Counted from the stretch's first letter, positions 10,722 to 21,657 are shown. The stretch is 64,000 nt of DNA from Liquidambar formosana (GCA_039720395.1 CM077834.1:1240001-1304000), one strand, 5' to 3'. Numbers and translations are program-made. The notes: generated by a model from the letters alone, not told the origin.

Positions 10722-12621
10722 TTGGGTAAAATAAGGAGAAGTGTTTATTGGGTTAGAAACACGTTTGGGCCAAAGTGAAGAGACCCCTGCTTCTCCATAA
10801 AGACGGTTGGGAAGCCCAATTGCTAGTTTAATGAACATTTGGAAATACCTCAAATGCCCTTACCTTTTTAACATGATGAAAATTAAATGCCTAATGTATC
10901 TTGATACTCCTCTTTAATGTTGATTTCTCTCCTGTGCCGAAACGAAGGAAGCTTTGAGGAAACCCTTCTCTCTCCCATCTCTCCGACGACTTTGAAAGTT
11001 CACCAGTCAATGCTCCAGTGGCTTGTACCAGGTAAAACTCTTCTCTCTCATTCTTTCGTTCTACGTTCTATAGGATTTTCTTCTTCCTAATCTTCTAGGG
11101 TTTTTTTCTTTCTGATATTTTAGGGTTAAAGATTGGGCATATATTCAAATTGAAAGAAACTAATAAAAAAAGTATAAAATTTGGGTAGAAAGATAATTGA
11201 TTAGGGTTAATATATAGTTCTATTTTATTTTATTTTATTTTTTAAAAAAAAGGCCCCTTGAATAATTTAATCCAAGGAGACCAATCTCAAGCCAAATAAC
11301 TTCAATAGAACTATATATTAACCCCAATCAATTGTCTTTCTACCAAAATTTAAAAATAAAAATAAATAAATAAAATAAATAAATAAAAAACCAAGTTTAA
11401 TTTTCATAGTTGATTAAGGTACTTCTTCAGTGTGGATAGTCCAGATAAATTGAGGAACCTGTACGGGATTGATATTTATGGTTTTTTTTTTTTTTTGGGT
11501 ACATTTTGATTATAGCTTTTAAACCCAAAGTTACTGTACACTTCGTCACCAGGTGTGCAAATTCAACCCACCTTGGATTTATAGATCTTATGGCTCATTC
11601 CTATAGTATAAGCTATAAAGTATGGAATCACCCTTTTTATGGCATCCTAGTCTTTAATTGTCAAATTGTAAGTCACCAAAACATTCATAATAAATTCAAC
11701 ATTTTCATTTTCACTGCTAATAAAGTAGACAGTAAAGAGACCCAGTTCTTTATTCAACATTTATCCACTTTTTCCATTTTCAAGGGTGGCAAAATATAAA
11801 TAAATAGACAGACTTGTTTCCATTGGATTGTAGTTTAGCGTCTGTCTGGTGCTTATGTAAGAATGATTACTTTGGCTCTCATGCTCAGATTTCATTTAGT
11901 CTGGTTTCTGTCTTGTTCTGCTAATTTGGTTAATTCTAAGGGCATTTTCCTTTCACGTTGAAATGGTTGAATGTACTTTGTGAACATCTTGCTAGAGGGG
12001 TGCAAGAATGTTCATTGAATCCTGTGTAGTTGGTACCAAATACAGGTATATAATTTCAGAAATGTGGAGGATATATAAGGAACTGATTTGAACTGCTTTT
12101 ACATTTTTACACTTTGAAAAAAATTTCCCTGAGTTACTAAAGGCTTTTTTTTTAGAAAAAATATATTGAAATTGGTTCGGTTTCCTGCTTTGCCTCTGTA
12201 GATTTAGGACTTGGGAGGGTGGCTCCACCTAATGTAACAAGGTGAATATAAGCCTTCATATCGATGAATTATCAATTTGGAAGGATAATGCATGAGTGTT
12301 AATGCAACCTTCTTTTTATTTCATTTTATGGAGAGGGTATCACAGGAAGTGGGTGCAAGTATTAGAAAGTAGAATTCCAGCAACATCTTTGTTCTTTTTG
12401 CACTTTGTTCCTGTGAAAAATTTCATGTCCACTGATTTGTGTAGACATCATGGATTACATGATTGTCAATATTATGAAATGTGATTAAAGTATATGCAAT
12501 CTCATATTGTTTTTCTTTAGTTTTGTTGAGTAGTGGAATGTGGTTGTGCAGACATCATGGATTACATGGTTGTCAATATTACGCACTGTTCTTCGTACTT
12601 GTTAAATTTATAGCAAGGGAT

Positions 12622-12900
12622 CAGTTTTTATTTGGTGTGTGAAAGGCACGGTGGGCAATCTTGGATAGAATGCCTAATTATAAGATTAGCACACAAACAG
12701 CCATTATTGGTACATCAATGGCGCTCCATAACTTCATAAAAAATGAGACCATTACTAATATGGCATTTTAAGCATTTGAGGATAATGAAGATTACTTGCC
12801 TGCTGAAGGTGGTGATGAATCAAATTTTCGTGTAACAACGAATGATAGTGTGATAGGAGTTATTCATAATAATATTACTAGAGAGCTTATGGGTATGTAG
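12622..12900 (+). pseudogene. C-terminal remnant of HARBI1-type Harbinger transposase
   Basis: One frame reads FLFGV, stop, KARWAILDRMPNYKISTQ, then TAIIGTSMALHNFIKNE, a stop, and a tail ending ITRELMGM before TAG. The order 'FGVLKxRW..IL..MP..Y...Q..II....ALHNFI' is the conserved C-terminal part of the plant HARBI1/ALP1-like nuclease (DDE_4 family). Two in-frame stops (a TGA where a Leu or Trp is usual, and a TAA after NMAF) and the lack of the upstream catalytic part show that it is dead. It gives the surrounding 3.3-kb insertion its superfamily. An intact copy would normally be about 400 residues long and would act with a separate Myb-like DNA-binding protein. Confidence 0.75.
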
Positions 12901-13623
12901 ATGCCAAATTATTTTATTAACCTTTTTTTTCCTGTTTTGGGTAGAAGGACAACTCCTAACTATAGGCATTTTGAACAAAATAGTTGGCTTGTAGGTTTGG
13001 CATGATCTTCTTTTTAAGTTATGATAGATGCCATGTTATTGTATTAACCCTTTCTTTTTTTTTTTTTTTTGGGTAGAAAGACAATTCCAGACTATAAGTA
13101 TTTTGAACAAAATAGTTGACTTCCAATTTTGGCATGATTGTATTTTTAAGTTATAGAGAAATGTCATATTATTGTATTAGCATTTTATTATTAGTATTAT
13201 TATTTTAATTATTTTATATATATTTATTTATTATGAAAAGACAACTTCAAACTATGGTAATTTTCAACAAAATATTTGACTTGTAGTTTTGGCATAATCC
13301 TCTTTTAAAGTAACGCACTTTAATAAAATTAGAGTAAAATCACTTTATTTGCCAAACAGGTAGAAAAGCACTTTCAACATCCAATAGTACTTTTGAAATA
13401 CAATTCCCAAATGCAACACAGTAGTCAATTAAAAGCATTAGCTTCCACTTCTCTTCTTCTATAGCAATAGCTCTAAAAGCCACAGCATTCTCAAACGAGC
13501 CCATAGAAGTGATTTCAAAATTGCTGCAACTCCGTAAATGACTTCAATAATGAAAATTAAACACTTATTTTTGGGAGATATTACCCGGGACCTATAATTT
13601 CACAGCTACTTTTTTCAATTTTT

Positions 13624-13755
13624 GGATTCTTTTTTCTTTTTCAATATTTTGTTGCTACTAGCTAGTGTTTTCATAACTAAAAAAACTCAGTAGCAACAGA
13701 TTATATGAAAACACTAGCTAGTAGCAACAGATTAGTGAAAAAGAAAAAAGAATCC
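13624..13755. repeat. 132-bp inverted repeat (hairpin) just downstream of gene C
   Basis: Left arm 13624-13672 and right arm 13705-13755 are complementary over about 50 bp. A 25-bp core around TGTTGCTACTAGCTAGTG is perfect, and the loop is about 32 nt. It begins 53 bp past the stop codon of gene C on its 3' side. A diverged copy is present at 21658-21785, downstream of gene D. Confidence 0.85.
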
Positions 13756-13807
13756 AAAATTTGCATCGTTCTCATACATCGGGGTCATGATAATTGCCAA
13801 ATTTCTA

Positions 13808-14549
13808 TCACATGATGGAGCAGCCAGTTGGGTTTGGATGTGGATACTGAATATAACTTGATGACCATTGTATGGGAGTCGGGTCGTCTTTTTCTTCTGC
13901 GTCTTTATCATCTTCCTCTGGCCCATCCTCTGGCTTCACTTCCTCTACGCTTATAATGCTCGCATAGCCAAAATTCTTCCTCAGCAACCTGGTCAAGTCA
14001 GCGGAGTCCACTCCTCCTCCGATAACCACCACTTGATCCTTTTCCTCCCCTTCTATTGCCACTGAAGTCAGACCTGTTCCACAATTATACGAAATTCAAA
14101 TTCAATGATGCTGTGGCCTTAGGCCTGGCTCCTAAGGCCCCGACCACTTATTATGAAGTCACTGTATAGAAGACGACTCGTTTAAAATTTTAGCCTTAGA
14201 CCCCCTTAGAAAGTGCCTCATTTACAATTTTAACCATAGGCCACAATTTATATTGGGCCGCTCCTAAAATTCAGCCAACTCGATTGTCAATGATTATATT
14301 TCAAATAAAGAAGGCATTATCCTCATACCTTGTGCCACGGCAGCAAGCTTCATGGCCTTGGATCTGCATTTGTCGCAGTTCATATGCACTTTCATAACTA
14401 TCTTTGCTGCAATATGTTCATATATACGATATTAGCTCTAATATCAAAAGACATTTATCTTGGAAAAGGCATGAAAAAGAACTTTCATAAAAATAATAAT
14501 AATAAAAATAAAAAAATAAGGGAAGGGAAAGAGAGGGGCTTACCTTCAT
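13808..14549 (-). pseudogene. HIPP-type HMA gene C, one-base frameshift in exon 2
   Basis: All three exons are present on the minus strand: exon 1 14544-14549 (ATGAAG), exon 2 14329-14406, exon 3 13808-14073, with GT..AG introns matching gene D. Exon 2 is 78 nt instead of 79: one A is missing from the CAAAAG run at its start, so translation stops after MKQR. Otherwise the HMA sequence is good (VHMNCDKCRSKAMKLAA; then a LRLL-type helix and GYASIISVEEV). Exon 3 has lost 27 nt in frame (nine residues just before the tail) relative to D, reads G-G-G where D has G-E-G, and has KNFGYAS for KKVGYAS; the CaaX box CSIM is kept. Its promoter has lost the upstream conserved box. A single-base error in the assembly would restore the reading frame, so 'pseudogene' is likely but not certain. 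Confidence 0.8.
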
Positions 14550-14662
14550 GTTTTATATTGTAAAACAGATTAAGGGCAGATTTCGTTTGAGAATCTCTAA
14601 TTCTCTATATATGGGCTGAAATGCGGAATATTTGATAACGGAGAGGGAACTTACTGGACGTG

Positions 14663-14670
14663 TTTATATA
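14663..14670 (-). promoter_or_regulatory. TATA box of gene C
   Basis: TATATAAA on the minus strand, 114 bp before the ATG of exon 1, inside a segment conserved upstream of C, D, F, G and H. Confidence 0.6.
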
Positions 14671-15020
14671 TGGGAGCTTAACTGCTGGACACGACTTTAT
14701 TAAGTTTGATATCTTTCTGGATGATTAAGATTTGAGCAGAGCCTTACGTACGTGGTGCCTAACTCCACTGTAATGATATATAATTTATCACAGTTGGCTG
14801 ACTTGAGTTGAAAACATCAACGGGACAAAGCAAAGAAACCGGTTAGCTAGAATACCACAGCCCACAGCCATTCTATGTTTCATGGACTGCTAGGAACATT
14901 GTGAGGTATGGTTTTTGGTCTTGTGTGTCCACTGAATGCAAGTATTATCCTTCCCTTGATTACAAAAGACTCAACCACCCCAAATACCAATTAGGCTAGC
15001 TCCTTGGTGTTTGTAGACAA

Positions 15021-16142
15021 AGTCTCAGTTGGTAGATCAGATCAGAATCCAAAGCTTGGTGGCCATGACAGGGATTTCTTTGATTTGGTTGGTGAGGAAT
15101 TGGAGAAGATGTGTAGTATGCGAGATTTTCGTCAAAGCAAGAGCAAGAAAAGGAATGGGGTTGGTCCGGAATAGAAGCAAAAAGGCTATGATAGCTAGGA
15201 GGGGTCGGAGCAAAGCTTTGAAGGTAAAATTGAGTTGTAATGAGACTGTCCCTGAGGACTTAGTGGCCTTGCATGGTAGTAGTTTCTCAGTGCCAGACAG
15301 TGGGATCTCTAATGGAAATAAGATTATTTTGGAAGAAGCCAGAAAAACCTTGAAAGTTGCCAATTTGGCTAGAATTAGATGTTTAATTAGGCAATGAAGA
15401 TGAAGTTGTAAATAGAATTAATTGTTGAATTGGAGTTGAGGGACTGGACCAATTTGAGAAGTATCAAGAGGAGATTTAAGCGGCATGTCTTTGTTTTCGG
15501 GGTTTGCTCATAGTGGTTGGGTTTGATGTGCCTGCTTCAAGTTTGTTTTTTGGTCTGCGCTTTCCCCTCATCAGTTAGGCAGTGCTGGTGGTGAGGTTAT
15601 GGGTGTTCTCTGTTTCTTTGGGCGTGTTGCTGCTCCTCACCTTAATGCATCCTTGTCTTCATGCTTTTTAGTTGATTTCTCTCAGTTGGGTGTCTCTTCT
15701 GGGCTGAGCTGCTCTTGGTGTCCATTGGTAGCTGCTTGGGCTTTAATTTCTCTTGTTAGGAGGCTGTGTTGGCTGGCCCCAGTTTTTTGGTGCGGTTGGA
15801 GCTGTTTTGGGTGTCTTGCTGCCGTCTTTTTCTCAACTGAGTACTTTTTCTTTTCTCAAGTTTTTTAGTTGTATGGTCACAGGGTGTCGTTGGCTGGTTT
15901 TCATTTTTAGCAGTTGGGTACAGCGGTTATTGTTTTTCTTTTTTGGTGTTGCTGTCCTCTTTTTTCGCTGTCTGGGCATCCTCCATTGGGTTTGTGGGTG
16001 TGCCTTTGTTTTTGGGGGTTTTCTTTGCGGTGCTGTATTGGGCGTGCTGGGTGCTTTTTGGGGTTCTGCTTGGTGTATTACCTCCTCTTTAATATTAATA
16101 AAATTTATGTTGCGTATCAAAAAAAAAAAAAAAAAAGAAAAA
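15021..16142 (+). mobile_element. LINE-type retro-insertion with poly-A tail
   Basis: Unit 2 (about 23930) and the third copy (about 27664) read 'gtagacaattatttg' without interruption; here 1.1 kb is inserted, ending in an A-run (16119-16136). The 5' part has a 122-codon frame (15029-15397) rich in Arg and Lys, ending in EEARKTLKVANLARI. That resembles the segment between the two enzymatic regions of plant LINE ORFs but is not diagnostic. The T- and G-rich 3' part looks like a LINE 3' untranslated region. No reverse transcriptase is present, so it is internally deleted or a retroposed transcript. Confidence 0.55.
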
Positions 16143-17250
16143 TTATTTGTCTCTTTCTGCTATCCAACTTCTCAAATTGTCATTAAACAATTATAGATAT
16201 TTTATGTAGTATTTTTAAAAAACAAAATTCATTACATTAAATGAGAAAATTCATGACAATGATGATCGTCAACACAAAAGAGAATATAAATTCAAAATAG
16301 AGGCATTTTTATGAATCTTTAAAAATCAATCTCATAAAAACAATTATGATGATGGCTTCAATTTTTTAAATAGTCTCATTCAAGATAATGGAATTGTGTT
16401 TTCAATACTACATAAAATATACTATAATTATTTAATTTTCATTGGACCCTAAATCAACAGGGTTAAGAGACCCATAGGTGGTTTCAAGAAAACTGACGGA
16501 AGGTGCCCCATTTTTTTATTTTTTTTTATTTTTTGGGTTAGAAAACAATTAGGGTGCCTTCAAGGCACCTCAACGTTCGACTGCCTTTGGACTTGGTCTT
16601 GGTCTTGTTAGTGACGTAATGGGTGGCCTCATGGTCTCATCTTGATGACCTCTTTTTTCCTGCAGTCATTTTCCTTGCTAGCTGCTTGTTCTTATTTATT
16701 CATTTTTATTTTAGTGTATTTTATTTTTCGGCAACCAACATTCACTTTCCTCATGTCATGAAAATAATGGCTGTTCAACCACAAGTCTGGTCCCATAGAC
16801 GCTCCTCCTCAATCAGTTCCTGCGCGCAGATTCTTCTTGACTGATATCTTAAGTGGGCGGTTCTTTGAATTAGTGGTCTTCATGTTATTCAAGTGGTCTT
16901 TTGATGTTTTTGGGTCTTGATCTTTGATTTTTGGGTTGCTCCTTTGCTGTTTTCTCTCTTTTTATTTATGATAATTAATGAAGTTTTTTCCTTTTACCAA
17001 ATTTTTTTTTTTTAAAAAAAAAAATCATGGTTATACCTTTAATTTTATAATAAGTCACAATTTTAATCCAAAAAAAATGACGGTCCTTTATTGCATTATG
17101 CTTTTAGTCACATAGAATTTGTAGACACATAAATATATGTTCAACAAGTAGGTCTCAAATACTGCCAACTTTGAATTGGTGGTAGTGTTCATGTTATACC
17201 TCTGTAGTTTGCAAAGTAAAAACAAATTAAAAGGTTTTTAGTACAAGTAT
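16143..17250. other. Duplicated intergenic block (four copies in window), non-coding
   Basis: It matches 23930-25110, 27666-29070 and 32820-33040 plus 38939-39870. Each copy includes a near-palindromic GGTGCCTTCAAGGCACC. No coding sequence was found. Confidence 0.7.
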
Positions 17251-17259
17251 AGGACACGG

Positions 17260-17579
17260 CACTAGCAGAGCTAGGGGGCCTTTTGGGGCATGTGCCCCCA
17301 TTGGCTCAACCAATTTTTTTTTTGGAGAGATATTACCATTTGATGATGATTTCTCAACGTAATACCAAAAAGAGGAAGATAGTAATCATTTTAAAACATA
17401 TTTACAGTCAATTTGTGATATGTTGACAAAAATATCCCTGTTTTGGTATTAAATTGAAAATGATTACTAAAAAATAAGTTTTTCAAAAAATACTTTCCAG
17501 AGCTTTTAATTTTCAATTCCCACTTCACATAATCATATCACAATGTCCTCATTAGAGATAAATCTTGGCTCCACCCCTG
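17260..17579. mobile_element. hAT-like MITE with 8-bp duplication and empty sites
   Basis: A 320-bp insertion beginning CACTAGCAGAGCTAGG and ending in the complement of CAGGGGTGGAGCCAAG. GGACACGG at 17252-17259 and GGACGTGG at 17580-17587 are the 8-bp target duplication. The three related blocks (about 25110, 29070, 39870) have one copy of this site and no insertion. CA..TG-type ends with an 8-bp duplication fit hAT. Confidence 0.7.
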
Positions 17580-17919
17580 GGACGTGGTAATCTCAATTAA
17601 TGTACATGTGTAATGTGAAGGAATTTAGGAATATTTAAGAAAAAGAATGATCGCGTAAGTCCTCCTCCTTGACAATCATCCCTATTGTGTAGTACTGTAG
17701 TGGGTTTATTGTTTAAATCAATATTGAATCCATCAACTACTATACAAGCAAGAAGTCAACCACAAAAAAATATTGCCCAACGATCTCATGTTTGGAGTTT
17801 TCTGCAAATTATCCTCTTTATTTTATTTTATTTTATTTTTTGTGAGGTAAGTGATCGTTTCTCTCTCATATGTGTGGGGTAATTCTAAAGTACTCACAAG
17901 GTTTTTCAGATACCATACC

Positions 17920-18060
17920 CACTTATCATTTGAAGTAACTCACCATTTGAAGTGATCCAAGCTAACCCACTTGCTATTTGAAATGACTTATTTACCATTT
18001 AATGACCACTTATTTGAAGTGATTAACTTATAATTTCAAATGACCCATTTATTATTTGGG
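17920..18060. repeat. Degenerate ~20-bp tandem array (TTATCATTTGAAGTGA words), copy 1
   Basis: Successive words such as 'acttatcatttgaagtaact' and 'caccatttgaagtgatcc' repeat with small changes. The same array is found in the other three copies of this block at about 25495-25660, 29480-29850 and 40305-40480. Confidence 0.7.
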
Positions 18061-19264
18061 CTAAGTAGGAGGCCAACCCAAGCTCAACTAAGATAGAAGA
18101 AGCCTAACCCGACGTAAGGTACAACCGAAGTTGCCCAAGCCAACACCCTAACCCGATTCAAATTTTGAATTTGGGTTAGGTTCAAGTTGATCATGGATCG
18201 AGTGTGTTGGGCTCACCTAAGTTTCACCTCCTAATTATTAACATCCTGCCACCTTCTTCCCCCACCCTCGCAAGGGCTAAAACCCAAGTTAACTCGTATG
18301 GTCATGAGTGTGAGTCTCACTTCTTGTGAGAAGCCAAGAAGAGGATCAAGAAGAGGCACAGGTTTTTATTTTTCATTTTTTTCTTTTTTGGGGGGGAGGG
18401 GGGAAAAAAGTAGTAGGAAGGAGGAATGTTCAGTATGATTGAAAATCTGTGACTACTATGAAGTTTACCCTTTGATTGTTAATCTCTAGGGCATTAACTG
18501 ATTTGAGGATGTGGCCAAATTGGTTCATGAATACTTTTGGAAAGGTGTACTTATATTTTAGCACATTTGTGAAGTGGTGGCCGTGTGCCCTTTCAAGGCC
18601 AGAATTCTTGTGCCCTCGCTTCCTCTACCCTTAAGGCTAAGGCTTTTGTTTGAGAATAGGTCATAACCTGAACAACAATTAATAAAGGCACAATGAGCAT
18701 ATATAGACCAAACTTTTGTTCGTGGGCTGCTGAACTCAAACCCAGGTCATTGTCTATATTTTCTTCTACACTACATTCACAAAATTTTATACTTTGGAAT
18801 GATGGTGAGGTTTGGGTTTATCCTTAAGTCTATAGGCTCTCACCAATCTGTAATCTGGGTAAGGGTCTTCATTACTTAGTAACGAAAATTGTTCGATGTA
18901 CAGTTCATATCATGCGAAACTCAACATATTGTCGAATTCACTAAATATTGATGGTCCAAATTTCATTAGACAATTAAAGAGAGAATATACCTTTATCCTA
19001 TCTAATGTTACAATCCCCATCAAGCGTCAATCTTGAAAATGTAGGAAAGAAAGACTGCATGCAAGTCAAGTGAGTCCCTTGTGAGCAATCAATCCCGCTC
19101 ACAATCCCTTGTGGATATTTTTATGTCGAAGGACACTGTTGACTAGTTGTACACGAGGAGGAAGTCAAGTAATGTAGAAAGAAATTGTCAAACATGGTGC
19201 CATTGGAAGTTTCTTTATGGAGTATTTTTCTTCAAACAAAGTCATTTCTCTATTCCTTCCCCTG

Positions 19265-19265
<1 letters not shown>

Positions 19266-19346
<81 letters not shown>
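19266..19346. repeat. Compound microsatellite (TC)n(TA)n
   Basis: About 24 TC units run straight into about 16 TA units. The duplicate at 47331-47377 has a shorter TC run and only a few TA units. Confidence 0.95.
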
Positions 19347-19350
<4 letters not shown>

Positions 19351-19453
19351 TATGCATATTTCTTTATATTTATATATAATGTCAACACATGCATTTTTTT
19401 TTTCTCCCAGCGATGAGGGGTATTTTTCTTCAAACAAAGCAACACTATGGAAC

Positions 19454-19833
19454 CTAGGAAACACGGATACTTCTCCAAAGGCCACGTGTCTGTGTCGGAC
19501 ACGTTTCGGACAGGACACTTGTCTGATACTCCTTTGACATGACACTTCTTTCTTTACCTTTTTTTCTTTTATTTTTGTTCATTATTTTCATTTTTGTCAT
19601 ATATTTTCTACTTATAACTCAACTAGATTTATGAAAACAATAAAAAGGTATTCATTTTAAATGATTTATGTGATCTTACATGACATTTTATAATTACATG
19701 TGCAGTGTAAAAATAAATATTCTATTAATGACGTATCCCCGCCGTGTCGTGTCCTAAATTTTGAAGATTTGCTATATCCGCATGTCCGTGTCATGTTATA
19801 CCTGTATCACGTATCCATGTCCGTGCTTCTTAG
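19454..19833. mobile_element. hAT-like MITE with TATGRAAC duplication, copy 1
   Basis: Begins CTAGGAAACACGGATAC and ends with the near complement of CTAAGAAGCACGGACATG. Flanked by TATGGAAC (19446-19453) and TATGAAAC (19834-19841). The interior is rich in 'gtgtcggacacg' words. Its duplicate at 47499-47874 has a perfect TATGGAAC on both sides. Confidence 0.7.
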
Positions 19834-20044
19834 TATGAAACATACTCAAAGAGGAGTTAAATTTGGGAACTGGCATTTATTGGCTCTCAAATTAAAAAGG
19901 TTTTCAATTTGACTTGAAAACCTCAAGTCAAATTGATAATTGAAAATATTTGACCAAAAAGAAAAGGAATGAAGAAAGGTAGAAAAGGGAAGTGAAGAGA
20001 GAGATGTCTTGCTGTAAGTGTATCGGAATGTCCCCTCTGAATTG

Positions 20045-20345
20045 GAAGTGTGTCGAAGGAGTGTCATCTCTTACTCAAAAGTTTGTCAGCGGAGGAGTGT
20101 CGTCCCAGTCTCGAAAGTGTGTTGGAGGAGTGGCCTCTCTTGCTCGGAAGTGAGTTGGAGGAGTATCCTCCCATACTCGGAAGTTTGTCATCGAAGGAGT
20201 GTCGTCCCAGTCTCAAAAATGTGTTGGAAGAGTGCCCTCTCTTGCTCGGAAGTCAGTTGGAGGAGTGTTCTCCCAATCTCGAAAGTGTGTCACAGGAGTA
20301 TCCTCTCTTATTCGAAAGTGTGTCGAAAGAGCATCATGTCTTACT
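20045..20345 (-). repeat. 33-bp minisatellite coding an 11-residue repeat, nine units
   Basis: About nine units of 33 bp (two of them 36 bp) follow each other, each starting like 'aagtgtgttggaggagtg'. Read on the minus strand they give T-P-x-T-H-F-R-x-x-E-(D/N). Units with D-W and with A/I-R alternate. All lengths are multiples of three, so the frame holds. The homologous array in gene F (56536-56700) has five units. Confidence 0.85.
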
Positions 20346-20580
20346 AGTGTTCCATACTGCCAGGGTACCCTTAGGGCAGTATCCGTAATTCCTAGAATAT
20401 TACTTGATGAACCAGGACTTGGAGTTGACTCATCTATCCTGTTTAATACTTCCAGGCTTACTATGGTTGCCCGGCCAACCTTCTTAGTCAATAACCTGAT
20501 CAAACTGCCCGAATCGATTCCATCTCCGATCACCACCAACCGGTTTCCATTTGCCCCTTCAATCGCCACCGAGATCACAC
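20213..20580 (-). pseudogene. HIPP-type HMA gene E, exon 3 only, with minisatellite tail
   Basis: Only exon 3 remains, with its AG acceptor and about 60 bp of intron 2. Beyond about 20641 (5' side) the sequence no longer matches gene F and no HMA exon 2 is found before gene D. The frame starts VISVAIEGANGNRLVVIGDG, continues through RLLTKKVGRATIVSLEVLNR and a ~30-residue linker, and then enters the 11-residue repeats. A TGA ends it in the repeat array; the matching codon in neighbouring units is CGA (Arg), so this is a C-to-T change at a CpG. There is no CaaX box. E and F share this unusual exon 3, so they derive from one duplicated ancestor. Without exons 1 and 2 it cannot make the metal-binding loop. 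Confidence 0.85.
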
Positions 20581-20640
20581 CTGCTCCACAATCATAACAA
20601 ACTCAAATTCAATCAACAAATTCAACCAACATGGTTGTTA

Positions 20641-20935
20641 ATTACTTGTGTGAAGGAGAAGAAGAGAGAAAAAGAAGAGAAGGCAGGTAAAGAGTTCTCA
20701 CCGGTCGCCCTTCCTCGCCGTTGGGTTATTCCAAATCCTTGTGTGAAGGAGTGGGGTGGGTGAGCGGGGTGGTTGAGAAGGGTTAGAGGGTATTAGGAAG
20801 GAGGGGTATTTTAGTCTTTTTGTGGGGTAGGTATGTAAATTTGGGGGGTGGGGAAATAGGGGGGCCGGAAGAAATAATTTTAGGGGGTTGCAATAGCCGC
20901 TCCCTTCCCACCCCTTGTTCTCCTTCCAGGTTTTC
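20641..20935. other. Breakpoint region between pseudogene E and unit 2
   Basis: Homology to gene F intron 2 stops near 20641. Purine-rich sequence of unknown origin follows, and then one isolated end of the foldback MITE family (GGGTTGCAATAGCCGCTCCC at about 20884-20903) without its partner. Unit 2 begins next to it. Confidence 0.6.
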
Positions 20936-21657
20936 TATTTGAGGGGGAGAGCCCAACCCAACCTGCCCAACCTGAACGCCCAGCCCAATTTCAATTTTAT
21001 GAGGAAAGTGGTTATTGCAATCCTCAACGTTATTTGTATACCGCACTTATTTTAATTTTTAAGATTTTATAAAAAATATAAAAAGTTCTTGTGAAAACTA
21101 GTAGCACAATCGATTAAAAGATAAAATCATTTTAAACAACTTTGTGGTTAAAAAATCCATTTAAACAACAAATTTTGAAAAAACTTCCTTCTGCAAAGTT
21201 GTTTGAAATTATGTTTTTTAGTGAATTGCGTGATTAATTTTTAACAAAACCTTTTAGATATTTCAAAAAAAATTGAAAAATTAAAACAAATGGGGTGTGC
21301 AAATAATATTAAGGCGTTGCAAAAACCATTCTTTTTTTTTTTTTTTAATGATTGAATTGAAGTTAATCATGGATAGGGTGGATTTGGGCCCACCCAAGTT
21401 CCACCTCCTAATTATTAAGATCATGCCACCTCCTCCTTCCTATCCTGTTACATGGGCTGAACCCGCCAAATTGACCCCATATGACAAGTGTGAGTAGTCC
21501 TACTTCTTTCTATTAATTAAATGAATTTCTTTGTGTTCTTTTTCGAGTGCCAAACACAGATAGAAATTAATATTGAAAAGTGTTGGTGATACATAGAAGT
21601 GATCTTACAATCGCTGCAACTCCGTAAATGACTTCAACAATGAAAACACTTATTTTT

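Larger units (their letters stand above)
10246..13502 (+). mobile_element. PIF/Harbinger-like element, 3.3 kb, with empty site at 21592-21596
   Basis: Boundaries come from comparing the two duplicated units: unit 2 reads straight through 'gatacatagaagtgat', whereas unit 1 has 3257 bp inserted at this point, with ATAG repeated on both sides (10242-10245 and 13503-13506). The ends (TGCCTGTTTGG and, reversed, GGGCTCGTTTGAG) are poorly matched inverted repeats. It contains the C-terminal remnant of a HARBI1-type transposase at 12622-12900 and a younger foldback MITE at 10325-10721. The 3-4 bp duplication departs from the TWA usual for this superfamily, so the classification rests on the transposase remnant. 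Confidence 0.7.
8890..18060. repeat. Duplicated unit 1 (gene C and its upstream region; pair with 20905-25680)
   Basis: Sequence from about 9100 through gene C and its upstream region matches unit 2 (20905-25680) in the same order and orientation. Unit 1 is much longer because it has gained a foldback MITE (9147-9571), a Harbinger-like element (10246-13502), a LINE-type insertion (15021-16142) and an hAT-like element (17260-17579). All four are absent from unit 2. Confidence 0.85.
18060..19900. repeat. Duplicated block (pair with 46124-47945), no gene
   Basis: Starting at 'gggctaagtaggaggcc', the block matches 46124-47945 throughout, including a CT/TA microsatellite and a nested hAT-like element. 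No gene was recognised. In this copy it is followed by pseudogene E, in the other by gene H. Confidence 0.8.

Noticed and set aside
15753..16196. 147-codon frame rich in Phe, Leu, Cys and Trp
   Set aside because: It lies in the T/G-rich 3' part of a LINE-type insertion and runs through the poly-A tail as a Lys run; the composition explains it.
19147..19545. Open frames of 60-126 codons across the TC/TA microsatellite
   Set aside because: They consist mainly of Ser-Leu, Glu-Arg or Ile-Tyr repeats produced by the dinucleotide runs, on both strands, with no domain.
20018..20597. Plus-strand frames of 109-132 codons over pseudogene E
   Set aside because: They are the opposite-strand reading of the 33-bp minisatellite and of the HMA exon; the minus strand carries the family sequence.
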